64,000 nt of DNA, taken from assembly GCF_001693385.1 (NCBI RefSeq), contig NZ_CP016428.1, forward strand, positions 1,798,001-1,862,000, given 5' to 3'. The notes under the pieces were generated by a model, which saw nothing but the letters and a program-made list of their open reading frames with translations, made no database searches and had not been told where the DNA came from. Positions 18,443 to 26,326 of the stretch are shown piece after piece. Position 1 is the first letter of the stretch. Each line of letters begins with the position of its first letter. The translations under genes were made by a program, and so were the position numbers. The DNA is from Bradyrhizobium icense (GTDB taxonomy: Bacteria > Pseudomonadota > Alphaproteobacteria > Rhizobiales > Xanthobacteraceae).

Positions 18443-18467
18443 GGAACGAAGGGCTTCGACGTCTGTT
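18443..18467 (+). promoter_or_regulatory. Sigma-EcfG-type promoter
   Basis: GGAAC at 18443-18447, 17 bases, GTT at 18465-18467. It lies about 30 bases upstream of the PRC-barrel gene start, a position fitting a short leader with the GGAGG ribosome site. Confidence 0.65.
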
Positions 18468-18495
18468 GCAGGCTTCATCAACTGTGGAGGAAACC

Positions 18496-18855
18496 ATGGT
18501 CACTGAAGCAAGAGAAACAGAAAACCTGATTGGTAGCGACAAGGTGGAAGGCACTGCGGTCTACGGTGCAGACGGAACCAAGGTCGGGTCCATCGAGCGC
18601 GTAATGATCGATAAACTGAGCGGCAAAGTCTCCTATGCGGTCCTCAGCTTCGGAGGCTTCCTCGGGATCGGCGATGATCACTACCCATTACCATGGCAAT
18701 CATTGACGTACGATACCAGTCTCAGCGGCTACGTGACTGGAATTACTCAGGCGCAGCTGCAAAACGCGCCGAAATATAGCAACGACAATTCATGGAATTG
18801 GAGTGATCCAGACAGAACGCGTGCGGTGAACGACTACTACGGAGCTGGAATTTAA
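18496..18855 (+). CDS. PRC-barrel domain protein
   Basis: A 119-residue protein from ATG 18496 with GGAGG seven bases upstream. Residues ~14-85 form a PRC barrel: NLIGSDKVEGTAVYGADGTK, then VGSIERVMIDKLSGKVSYAV and FLGIGDDHYPLPW. The tail is Asn/Trp-rich (NDNSWNWSDPDR). PRC-barrel proteins of this short type are frequent stress-induced proteins of alphaproteobacteria. Stress control fits the EcfG-type promoter at 18443-18467 and the strong terminator at 18867. No signal peptide; predicted cytoplasmic. Molecular role unknown. Confidence 0.87.
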   Translation: MVTEARETENLIGSDKVEGTAVYGADGTKVGSIERVMIDKLSGKVSYAVLSFGGFLGIGDDHYPLPWQSLTYDTSLSGYVTGITQAQLQNAPKYSNDNSWNWSDPDRTRAVNDYYGAGI

Positions 18856-18866
18856 ACTGATAGAAA

Positions 18867-18892
18867 AGGGCCGCATCGACGGCCCTTTTTTC
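18867..18892 (+). terminator. Rho-independent terminator
   Basis: AGGGCCG and CGGCCCT form a GC-rich stem around CATCGA, followed by a run of six T. It sits 11 bases after the PRC-barrel stop codon. Confidence 0.85.
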
Positions 18893-18912
18893 TGCGCCCT
18901 TAGGGCTGCGCA

Positions 18913-19041
18913 ATGGTCGAAGAAAACCCGCACGAGCTTAATGGCAATGGCACCATCATCATGGACGGCGAGAACGTCGGGACGGTTTTCTATTGGCTCT
19001 CAATAAGCCCTAAGCCGGGCCGGGTCATAGCCGAGGCTTGA
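18913..19041 (+). CDS. Small ORF, probably truncated conserved gene
   Basis: 42 codons beginning MVEENPHELNGNGTIIMDGE and continuing VGTVFYWLSISPKPGRVIAE. The pattern (HELNG.GTIIMDG) resembles the N-terminus of longer conserved rhizobial proteins, suggesting that the stop at 19039 is premature. Function unknown. Confidence 0.4.
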   Translation: MVEENPHELNGNGTIIMDGENVGTVFYWLSISPKPGRVIAEA

Positions 19042-19170
19042 TCCCAGGACCATAACCGCTGCTGCGGGGGATAAAGAAGGCGAGCAGCCCGAAATTGGCC
19101 TTACAGGATGGGCCTATGGTCACCATCCGCTGCTAAGGAGGTCGTAATGGCGCTCTCTGGATCAAGGCGA

Positions 19171-19389
19171 TCAAAGCTTGATGTTCACCCGATGCAAGTC
19201 TCTCAGCTTGCGCATGTAGTAGCCTTGCCTCTGAAGCGCTGACCTAATCTCCTCACTGACTTTGGCAACCCTTTTCTTGCTCTTGCGCCATTTTCCCGGC
19301 CGCGCAATCGGCGGTATCGGAGATCCCTTCTTCACAACGAGCAGATCACGTCTGGTGTTCAAATACACGTCCATATGCCCGTCTCCCAA
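19171..19389 (-). CDS. Small basic protein ([21 protein letters not shown] family)
   Basis: A 72-residue lysine/arginine-rich protein. Distinct start [20 protein letters not shown], then [20 protein letters not shown] and a C-terminal helix. A diverged, frameshifted copy lies at 40813-41010 within a ~430-base duplicated block. The intact copy here supports it being a real gene of unknown function; high charge may suggest nucleic-acid binding. Start ATG 19389 or the in-frame ATG 19374. Confidence 0.65.
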   Translation of the reverse strand: MGDGHMDVYLNTRRDLLVVKKGSPIPPIARPGKWRKSKKRVAKVSEEIRSALQRQGYYMRKLRDLHRVNIKL

Positions 19390-19627
19390 AACGACTGAGC
19401 TTATCGCTTGTGAGCAGAGTACGGGTTACCGAAAGGCAACACCGATCTAATGTTGTGCGCCCTCCTAATTTACCACTGGCAAGGTGCGCCCGAGGCGCAG
19501 GTAATCTCGTGCCAGCAGCCGACCGAAAGCGGTTGGACTGGACGCAAAGGGGGCGCTTGACAAAGCTAAAGCGGCGCAGGTCCAATAAGCAGCTAGGTCT
19601 CGTGGATTGCTCAGGGGCTTTGATGAC
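19199..19627. repeat. 430-bp duplicated block, copy 1
   Basis: This block, from TCTCAGCTTGCGCATGTAG to GGATTGCTCAGGGGCTTTG, recurs at 40811-41231 in the same orientation with roughly one difference in every 10-15 bases. It holds the small basic gene on the minus strand and degenerate short frames on the plus strand. Confidence 0.75.
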
Positions 19628-19643
19628 GCTGTAATAGCTAACC

Positions 19644-19820
19644 ATGAGCACCAAGACACGCGAGGTTATTTGGGGCGGCCGGATCATGGGCGCGAAGATG
19701 CGCGCCGAGAGGACCCGCCAAGAGGCTAAGAAAGCCGCCCGTGCGGCAGATCGAGCAGAGGCCGAAGCATGGTCGGTCCGCATGGAAGTTACGGCGGCCC
19801 AGCTCAGCCGTCCCCAATGA
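19644..19820 (+). CDS. Possible small helical protein
   Basis: 58 codons from ATG 19644 (MSTKTREVIWGGRIMGAKM, then RAERTRQEAKKAARAADRAE). Charged and alanine-rich, predicted largely helical. No strong ribosome site. Not recognised; it could be a chance frame. Confidence 0.4.
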   Translation: MSTKTREVIWGGRIMGAKMRAERTRQEAKKAARAADRAEAEAWSVRMEVTAAQLSRPQ

Positions 19821-20074
19821 TAGGTCAATGCCTGAACGGCGGTTAACCTCACACGGGTGATGAACATCGTCGGCAAACCGAGCCTGATTGCAGCCATCCG
19901 CGCCACCTGAAGGTCGGAAAGTGCGTCGAAAAGCGTAATACCGCGTCGCGATACCCACTTTGGCCGTCATTGGACGATCCGACGCGAGAACATCGGCCGC
20001 CTGCCGACCACGGCCGCGTGCCGACTTATCGGTTTGCACACAACCAAGACCCGACGCAGACATTCAAACAGCAG

Positions 20075-20399
20075 TCAAATGGGACCGCAAACACTCCGAG
20101 CAATTTTGCCGGTACCATCAAAATACAGTGTTGCCTGCACCAGCCCATCGGGGACGCCGTAAGAAATAATTATCCCGTTTTCGATCGGCTGCAAATCTGC
20201 CAACTCTCTGGCGGGCATCTCGGAAAAAAGTTGACGCCAATATCCAGCGATAGCGGCCCGCCCACAGACCGTCTTCATACCGCCGCAACCGCATTTCGAG
20301 GGCAGCGTCCGAAGCGTACAAATCCACTATCGAGAGGGAAGCTGCGCGATAGGCATCAAGCCAATCAATCGCGACGGCCATCGGGTCAACGGTGCTCAT
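20075..20399 (-). pseudogene. SnoaL-like (NTF2-fold) small protein, frameshifted
   Basis: ATG 20399 opens STVDPMAVAIDWLDAYRAAS, then IVDLYASDAALE. After one extra base near 20297 the frame continues CGCGGMKTVCGRAAIAGYW, FSEMPARELADLQPIE and IISYGVPDGLVQATLYFDGT, ending at 20075. Together they form a ~107-residue SnoaL/NTF2-like fold (W.DAY...D...LY). Small NTF2-like proteins have varied ligand-binding or enzymatic roles. One-base insertion: pseudogene or sequencing indel. Confidence 0.65.
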
Positions 20400-20535
20400 G
20401 CGCCCTGCCTACTTGCCATTCACCAGGGCGCTTTAATTTGCCATTCATGAACGATCTCTGAACCGAAGGTTCAGCAAAAAGAACTGTTGGGCAATGCATG
20501 CGTTGTCTCCCGAACAGCGATGATGGGAGACGGTA

Positions 20536-20824
20536 ATGAGGTATTGTCTGATTGCAATTTGTGCGGCGACGATGCTGAGCGGCGGCCCGGCTCTCGCTGA
20601 TCCTTGGAAGGACGAAAGTGGCAAGGGCCGTTGGGGCTATGGGGCGCGGCTATGAAGGCCGTGGCTATGAGGGGCGCGGCTACGAAGGTCGCGGCTATCG
20701 AGCCTACAATATGGACCGCGAGTACAAAGAGGAATACCGCCGAGGCAACTGCAAAATTGAGCGCAAGTGGGAGCGCGATGGCGGTTACAAAGAAGAAACA
20801 AAATGCAAGGGCGGCTATCGCTAA
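20536..20824 (+). pseudogene. Exported GRGYEGRGYEG-repeat protein, frameshifted
   Basis: ATG 20536 begins a clear signal peptide (MRYCLIAICAATMLSGGPAL, then ADPWKDESGKGRWGYG). The continuation GRGYEGRGYEGRGYEGRGYR, then NMDREYKEEYRRGNCKIERK to the stop at 20822, is one frame away. A missing base in the GGGG tract near 20640-20645 accounts for this. The repeat of the unit GRGYE at DNA level may promote slippage. The family is a small periplasmic or surface protein of unknown function with two C-terminal cysteines. Confidence 0.65.
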
Positions 20825-21119
20825 ATGAGGCGATGCACGGAGCGCACGATTTTCGTTTGATGTGCAGCGCTGATGAAGCAATGCCCAAAGCCGACATGGA
20901 CAGCGTTCGAAGTTGCCGATTAGTTTATTCAACCTGAGCGAGCGTGCCTTTCTGTTCTCCTGCAGTTCTCGGTAGATTATCCAATTTCGAACGCTACGGC
21001 CGTTGTCATCGGCATGCGATGGGCAGGTTCCACATTTGGGACCAGTCTTCGGGAAAAAGCGGCAACCTTTTCTTAGCAGTGGGATTGAATTTTAAGACGC
21101 GGATTTTTGGAGTTTGAGA

Positions 21120-21323
21120 ATGGATGACGAGCCTTTGAAAATTGCCATTGATCGAGCTTGGAGCGTGCACCTAGCCACTCACAAGGATGTTGACGCGGGC
21201 GATCCGCGTCGTTGCTCGCTTGAGAGGTATCTAACCGGGAAATGGCGGGCTGGTGAAAGCGACCCAGAAGAACTGACGTGCCACGGTCTTTCTTATTTAG
21301 GTCGCCCGTTATCCGAGGGTTGA
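21120..21323 (+). CDS. Small conserved hypothetical protein
   Basis: 67 residues from ATG 21120 (a TTG six bases earlier is in frame but less likely). Pattern KIAIDRAWSVHLATHKDVDA, then CSLERYLTGKWRAGESDPEE and GLSYLGRPL; this family is common in Bradyrhizobium. No signal or membrane segment. A 42-codon membrane peptide follows after seven bases, probably in the same transcript. Function unknown. Confidence 0.68.
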   Translation: MDDEPLKIAIDRAWSVHLATHKDVDAGDPRRCSLERYLTGKWRAGESDPEELTCHGLSYLGRPLSEG

Positions 21324-21330
21324 AGTCAGC

Positions 21331-21459
21331 ATGGCAAATTTTGAAAAAGCTGTAGTCTGCCTAGCTACTGGGACCGCGCGACCGGATTGGACGCTAGCCG
21401 CGCTTGCAAGCCTCCTGGCGGCTGGCATCGCAGCCTCGCTTCGATATGCGTTCGGATAA
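21331..21459 (+). CDS. Small membrane protein
   Basis: 42 residues starting MANFEKAVVCLATGTARPDW with a C-terminal membrane span (LAALASLLAAGIAASLRYAF). It follows the previous gene by seven bases. Unknown function. Confidence 0.5.
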   Translation: MANFEKAVVCLATGTARPDWTLAALASLLAAGIAASLRYAFG

Positions 21460-21797
21460 GGATCTCACCGCTTCGCACTTTGGAGGCTTCACCGCAGCGG
21501 AAGCGATATGGAGACCGGCGAACTAGTCAGGCGGCGGCGCGTGGCAAAGCGCCCAAGTTCTGCGAAGGGCAAAAAACGGCCCCAGCGCCCTCGGGGACGA
21601 CTGCGCCGGGGCCGATGAGGGTGAATGCGCGCCCCGGGCAACAAGATAGAGACGACGCAGTCACCCCACATAAAGCGGACCCAGCGCTTCGGGGGATGTG
21701 CACGCTGGGGCCGTAAAGTCCCTCTCCTAACCAGTGCCTAATTTTCCCGAGCCGGGTTTTGTTCCGGGCTTGATGAAAATTTGGCGCCCTGAAACCC

Positions 21798-21822
21798 GGA
21801 ACGCGCCCCTCTTTTCCCTGTT
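21798..21822 (+). promoter_or_regulatory. Sigma-EcfG-type promoter
   Basis: GGAAC at 21798-21802, 17 bases, GTT at 21820-21822. It lies 27 bases before the start codon of the 27-residue membrane peptide at 21850. Confidence 0.65.
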
Positions 21823-21849
21823 GTTTTTCGTAAGTAAGAGGAGGAAACG

Positions 21850-21933
21850 ATGCCAGTATTATTACTCTGGGGCATTCCCACCGTCGTCGCGATTGGCGGC
21901 ATTAGCTACTATTTCCTTCGCGTAGTCCACTAA
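21850..21933 (+). CDS. 27-residue single-span membrane peptide
   Basis: MPVLLLWGIPTVVAIGGISY and seven more residues form one membrane helix. The ribosome site GAGGAGG stands six bases before the ATG, and an EcfG-type promoter stands directly upstream, so both signals support a real gene despite its size. A GC-rich hairpin follows. Likely a stress-induced membrane peptide; function unknown. Confidence 0.62.
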   Translation: MPVLLLWGIPTVVAIGGISYYFLRVVH

Positions 21934-21950
21934 GTGAATTGTTGAGAAGT

Positions 21951-21984
21951 AGGCCCGCGCCGGGAAACCGGCCGGGTCTTTCTC
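21951..21984 (+). terminator. Probable terminator hairpin
   Basis: GGCCCGCGCCGG and CCGGCCGGGTC pair imperfectly around AAA and are followed by TTTCTC. It lies shortly after the 27-codon membrane peptide gene. Confidence 0.55.
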
Positions 21985-22085
21985 TATGTACGAGGTCGCT
22001 GGCTAGGGTCGCGCGAACAGGTCAACGCAAGTCGGGCGGCGGAAGCCCTCGTTTCCAATCCTCCTTGCGTTCGACATCTGCTTGT

Positions 22086-22952
22086 GGCCGATTTTGTTGA
22101 AAAAGGCGGCTGTTGCGACGCAGAGGGATCAGTGATTCAGTCTGTCTGACTGGCAGGACTGAAGTTCATGATGGGGCATCGACAAGTCGACCAGGCTGCG
22201 TTGTTCTATGAGTTCTCGCTCGAGAAGCATATTCCCGCCGACCATCTGCTCAGGTCGATCGACAGGTTCGTCGACCTTCAAGAGATCAGGCGGGACCTTG
22301 CTCCGTTCTATAGCAACATCGGCCGGCCTTCGATCGATCCCGAGCTGATGATCCGGATGCTCCTGATCGGTTACTGCTTCGGCATCCGATCGGAGCGGCG
22401 CCTTTGCGACGAGGTTCACCTCAATTTGGCCTACCGGTGGTTCTGCCGGCTCGGCCTGGATGGAGCGGTGCCGGATCACTCGACATTCTCCAAGAACAGG
22501 CATGGCCGCTTCCGGCAGAGCGATCTCTTCCGTCGTGTGTTCGAGAGCGTCTTGCGCCGCTGCATCGAGGAGCGACTGGTCGGGGGTGAAGGATTTGCCG
22601 TCGACGCGAGCCTGATCAAGGCCGATGCCAATCGGCAGAAGGGGATCGAAGGCGACGGGGGACTTCCACCCGAGGCTACCGGCCGAGCGATCGATGAGTA
22701 TCTGGCTGTCCTCGATGATGCCGCTTTCGGGCAGCGACCGAGGTCACCCCGAAGTTCGTGTCGCCCTCCGACCCGGCGGCGCGCTGGACGGGGGCGCACG
22801 GCGGCCAAGCCTTCTTTGCCTACTCAACGAACTATCTGGTCGACGTCGAGAATGCGATCATCGTCGATGTCGAGGCGACCACGGCCATCCGGCAGGCGGA
22901 GGTGTTGGCCGCCAAGCGCATGATTGAGCGCTCGCTCGAACGCTTCGATCTC
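22086..22952 (+). mobile_element. Truncated IS1182/IS5-like element
   Basis: The left end GGCCGATTTTGTTGAAAAAG resembles the terminal inverted repeat of this IS type. A DDE transposase gene follows at 22168. The right end and the last third of the transposase are missing; the element breaks off at about 22952, where an unrelated coding tail starts. Confidence 0.65.
22168..22952 (+). pseudogene. IS1182-type transposase, frameshifted and truncated
   Basis: The first ~190 codons carry the DUF772-type N-terminal domain (IDPELMIRMLLIGYCFGIRS, RLCDEVHLNLAYRWFCRLG, DHSTFSKNRHGRFR) and the first catalytic Asp region (FAVDASLIKADANR). The frame is lost near 22740-22755. The other frame then shows DPAARWTGAHGGQAFFAYST and NAIIVDVEATTAIRQAEV. 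After ERFDL at 22952 the transposase ends, before the remaining catalytic residues. Inactive. Confidence 0.78.
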
Positions 22953-23039
22953 TATACTGATGAAGACCTATTGGCGGAGGCGAAGAAGACGTTTCCAAAC
23001 AGCCGGATTGCCATGGATTTCGATCATATCGTGATCTAA
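22953..23039 (+). pseudogene. 3' tail of an unidentified gene fused to the IS remnant
   Basis: The 28 codons TDEDLLAEAKKTFPNSRIAM and on to DFDHIVI read as the end of a protein interrupted by the IS. The shape (acidic helix, F P . . . A . D F) resembles C-termini of MBL-fold metallohydrolases, but this is a weak guess. It lies just upstream of the TolA-like gene. Confidence 0.35.
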
Positions 23040-23061
23040 TCGGCCGGCGCGGAGTACATGC

Positions 23062-23679
23062 ATGGCGAAGAAGCTGAAGACCTACGAGACATCATTAGGC
23101 TTTTTCGACCTGGCAATAGCGGTGCCTTCGATGAAGGCGGCTTTGGAAGCCTGGGGCGCGGACAGCAATCTTTTTCACCAGGGCGCGGCGAAGCAAAGTG
23201 AGGATCCCGACGTTATCGCAGCGACCATGGCGGTGCCGGGCGTGGTTCTGAAACGCCCCGTCGGGTCCAGTGGTCCCTTCAAGGAGCAGGCAGAACTGCC
23301 TACCGATCTCGCCGGCGACCGCAGCTCGAAGAGGTCAGGCCGCAAGTCGCAGGGCCGTAAGGCACAGAAGCCTTCGAGGCGAGGCAATGAAGAGGCGGCC
23401 GATCGGAAGGCTGCACTCGCTTTCGAGAAGGAGCACAATCGCCGCGCGCGCGAGCGCGCGAAGGAAGAAGCTGCCCTGGAGAAGGAGCGCGAGCGGCGGC
23501 GGCATGCCATCGACAAGGCGCAAGGCGTCTTGGACGCAGCCCGTCGGAAGCACGAAGAGAAAGTAGCAGGCATTCGAGCTAAGCTGGAGGCTCTCGAGGA
23601 GGAGTCGCAGGCCGAAGAGGCGCGTTGGGAGAAGGAGATGACGAGCCTGCAAGCCGCGTTGCGACGGGCGCGAGGGTAA
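23062..23679 (+). CDS. Charged coiled-coil protein of the rhizobial 'TolA-like' family
   Basis: 205 residues. N-terminal part MAKKLKTYETSLGFFDLAIA, then PSMKAALEAWGADSNLFHQG, DPDVIAATMAVPGVVLKRPV, is a conserved globular motif. From ~residue 110 the protein is a long Lys/Arg/Glu-rich coiled coil (EKEHNRRARERAKEEAALEK). In Bradyrhizobium such genes are often annotated as cell-envelope TolA, without evidence of TolA function, and may lie near NHEJ genes as here (Ku 250 bases downstream). No signal peptide. A DNA-repair accessory role is inference from position only. Confidence 0.72.
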   Translation: MAKKLKTYETSLGFFDLAIAVPSMKAALEAWGADSNLFHQGAAKQSEDPDVIAATMAVPGVVLKRPVGSSGPFKEQAELPTDLAGDRSSKRSGRKSQGRKAQKPSRRGNEEAADRKAALAFEKEHNRRARERAKEEAALEKERERRRHAIDKAQGVLDAARRKHEEKVAGIRAKLEALEEESQAEEARWEKEMTSLQAALRRARG

Positions 23680-23929
23680 GCAGCCGCGCCGCCAGGCGGA
23701 CGCCGTGAACGGCGTGGACAAGGGCGGGATATCGGCTTCGGCAGCGAAACCTTTGCTGCAGCGCATGCTCGACAGAATCGGAAGAAGCTTGTTCGCCGAA
23801 GGTCCATTCGGAGCATTCCTGCGGAAATGTGAACGAAGGCCGTCCCTGAAACTTCCGTTCCTTACGTCCGTTAACTCCCCGGCCATAGCTCCGGCTTAGG
23901 CCTTGTACCCTGTTGCGTTGGAGTTTCCG

Positions 23930-24953
23930 TTGCCGGCATCCCGACCATACTGGAAGGGCTATCTCAAACTGTCCTTCGTCTCGTGTCCTATTGCGCTCTA
24001 TCCCGCAACATCGGCGGCGGAGCGGATCTCCTTTCGGCAGGTTAACCGGCGAACAGGCCATCGTCTCAAACAGAAACTCATCGATTCCGTAACCGGTCAA
24101 GCCATCGACGCAGCCGACAAGGCGCGCGGCTATGAGGTCGGCGAGAACGAGTTTCTCCTGGTGGAGGACCGAGACCTTGAGCAGGCGCGGTCTCAGCGGC
24201 GGGCGCCAGGGGAGGTGGAACTCGTCACGCCGCCTCAGCGTGAAAGCCCGCCAACCGTCCCCGCCAGCGTTCACGACGAGATCGCCAAGGGTGCCCTTGA
24301 CTATGATGATGAAGAAGAGGAGCAGGAGGAAGCCGTCAGTTTCCAGCGGTCGCAGAATACGCGCACGATCGAAATAGAGCGTTTCCTGCCGGCCGGGCAG
24401 GTCGATGCGCGGTATTTCGAAAAGCCGTACTACATCCTGCCTCGCGAGGAGATCGGCCAGGAATCTTTTGCGGTGATCCGAGATGCGATGAGCCGGGAGG
24501 CCGTTAGTGGCTTGGCTCGCATCGTGCTGTCCTCACGCGAGCGGCCGTTTCTGCTCGAGCCGATGGGCCGAGGCCGTTCGCGGCGTAACGCTGCGCTTCG
24601 CGCACGAGGTCCGAAACGACTCGGAATATTTTAGCGAGATTCCCGAGATGAAGCTTCCGCCCGAAATGATGAAGCTCGCGCAGCACATCATCCGGACCAA
24701 ATCAGCCGATTTCGATCCCAGTATGCTGAAGGATCACTATCACAGCGCGCTCGTGCGCATCCTGCGTAAGAAGCAGGCGAAACGCCCTGCGAAGATACCT
24801 ACAGTCAAACCCTCACGCGAGAACGTCGTCAACCTCATGGATGCGCTCCGGCGAAGCCTTGCAGCGGAGCGCGCGCCAAAGCCGGCCACCCGTGGCGGCT
24901 CCGGAAAGCCGGCCACTGGGGGGCGCGGCGCGCGCCAGCGCAGAACCGGTTGA
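23930..24953 (+). pseudogene. ku: Ku DNA-end-binding protein, frameshifted
   Basis: The start is probably TTG 23930, with GGAG seven bases upstream (PASRPYWKGYLKLSFVSCPI). The Ku fold follows: ATSAAERISFRQVNRRTGHR, YEVGENEFLLVEDRDLEQAR, then an unusual acidic insert, then TIEIERFLPAGQVDARYFEK and PYYILPREE. Near 24570 one extra base shifts the frame. The rest (VTLRFAHEVRNDSEYFSEIP, MKLAQHIIRTKSADFDPSML) continues to 24953, ending in a basic tail. Ku binds broken DNA ends and recruits the ATP-dependent ligase. Intact protein would be about 340 residues, longer than usual because of the insert of roughly 65 residues. Confidence 0.8.
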
Positions 24954-25099
24954 CCCAGCGCGATCATACGTCCCGGCCGATCCTTTGGTCCAGAGGTCAC
25001 CTGCGGCTTGTCTGATTGGGCACAAGGCCGAGAGCTCGGCACTTCATGCCTCCTTTAGGAACCGCCCCTGGTCAGGAAAGTTCATCCACAGGAGGTGGC

Positions 25100-26248
25100 G
25101 TGTTGCTAATCGATTCACCCGATGCCGCGCAGACGATCGTCGATCCGCGTGATGCGGCCGAATCTGCTGGCCTGAGGTATGTGTCCGACGAACGGCCCGG
25201 AATTCGACGCAAGAAGCTAGGGACCGGGTTCAGCTACGTACGACCCGACGGCTCGAAGCTGACCGGACCTGACGCGCTGAAGCGGATCAAGGCACTCGCG
25301 ATCCCGCCAGCATGGACCGACGTGTGGGTCTGCCCATCTCCGGATGGCCATATCCAAGCAACTGGCCGAGACGCAAAAGGACGTAAGCAATACCGCTACC
25401 ATACGCGCTTCCGGGAAGTACGCGAAAGCACAAAGTATGAGCGTGTGGTCGCCTTTGCAGACGCGCTTCCTTCCATCCGGGACACCGTGCGCGAGCACAT
25501 GGCATTGCGCGGCCTGCCGCGCGAAAAAGTTCTGGCAACCGTCGTGCATCTCCTGGAGACCACCTTGATCCGGGTAGGTAATGACGATTACGCCAGACAG
25601 AACAACAGCTATGGCCTGACGACGTTGAAGAACCGGCACGCAGCGGTCGAGGGAAACGAGGTTCGCTTTCGATTCACGGGCAAAGGCGGCAAACAATGGT
25701 CGCTGCGCGTACGAGACCGGCGCATCACCAAGATCATCAAGGCCTGCCAGGAGCTCCCCGGACAGGAACTCCTTCAATACATCGATGAGCAAGGTAATTG
25801 CCAGGACGTCACATCGACTGACGTGAACGAGTATCTCAAGGCAATCACCGGAAAGGATATCACGGCAAAGGATTTCCGAACCTGGGCAGGAACGGTGCTG
25901 GCGGCCATGACCCTGAGCGAACTTCAGAGCTTCGACAACGCCGCACAGGCCAAGCGCAATCTGCGCAGTGCAATCGAAAAAGTCTCCGCGCGACTCGGCA
26001 ACACACCTACGATCTGCAGGAAGTGCTACATCCACCCGGAGGTACTTAACTCTTATCTGGATGGAAATTTGGTCCTTGAGATCAAGTCACAAGTCGAGAA
26101 TGAGCTTCGGAGCGCTGTCGAAAATATGAAACCTGAGGAAGCCGCCGTGCTCGCGCTACTCCGCGGTCGGCTCGCCAAACAGGCAGAGCAGTCGGGACGG
26201 ACCGATCTCAAAGAGTCGTCTAGCAAGCGGCGGGCGCACGCCGCTTGA
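25100..26248 (+). CDS. DNA topoisomerase IB
   Basis: About 382 residues of the bacterial poxvirus-like type IB topoisomerase. AGGAGG at 25090-25095 points to GTG 25100 or TTG 25103 as start rather than the longer frame. The N-terminal domain has LRYVSDERPGIRRKKLGTGF and PPAWTDVWVCPSPDGHIQAT. The catalytic domain carries RVGNDDYARQNNSYGLTTLK with catalytic Arg/Lys, the FRTWAGT segment, and the nucleophile Tyr310 in CRKCYIHPEV. The usual Ser before it (KSYIHP) is Cys here. It relaxes supercoils through a 3'-phosphotyrosine link. It sits 150 bases after ku. Intact. Confidence 0.88.
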   Translation: MLLIDSPDAAQTIVDPRDAAESAGLRYVSDERPGIRRKKLGTGFSYVRPDGSKLTGPDALKRIKALAIPPAWTDVWVCPSPDGHIQATGRDAKGRKQYRYHTRFREVRESTKYERVVAFADALPSIRDTVREHMALRGLPREKVLATVVHLLETTLIRVGNDDYARQNNSYGLTTLKNRHAAVEGNEVRFRFTGKGGKQWSLRVRDRRITKIIKACQELPGQELLQYIDEQGNCQDVTSTDVNEYLKAITGKDITAKDFRTWAGTVLAAMTLSELQSFDNAAQAKRNLRSAIEKVSARLGNTPTICRKCYIHPEVLNSYLDGNLVLEIKSQVENELRSAVENMKPEEAAVLALLRGRLAKQAEQSGRTDLKESSSKRRAHAA

Positions 26249-26326
26249 GTTGGACCATAGTCAGTGGAAGATTCTCCTTGCACGTGTTTTGGCAAATGTG
26301 CGGGAGCATGCAGAGAGAGAGATCGC

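Noticed and set aside
20637..20932. Minus-strand frames over the GRGYE-repeat gene
   Set aside because: They are antisense of the repeats; the plus strand has a signal peptide and conserved pattern.
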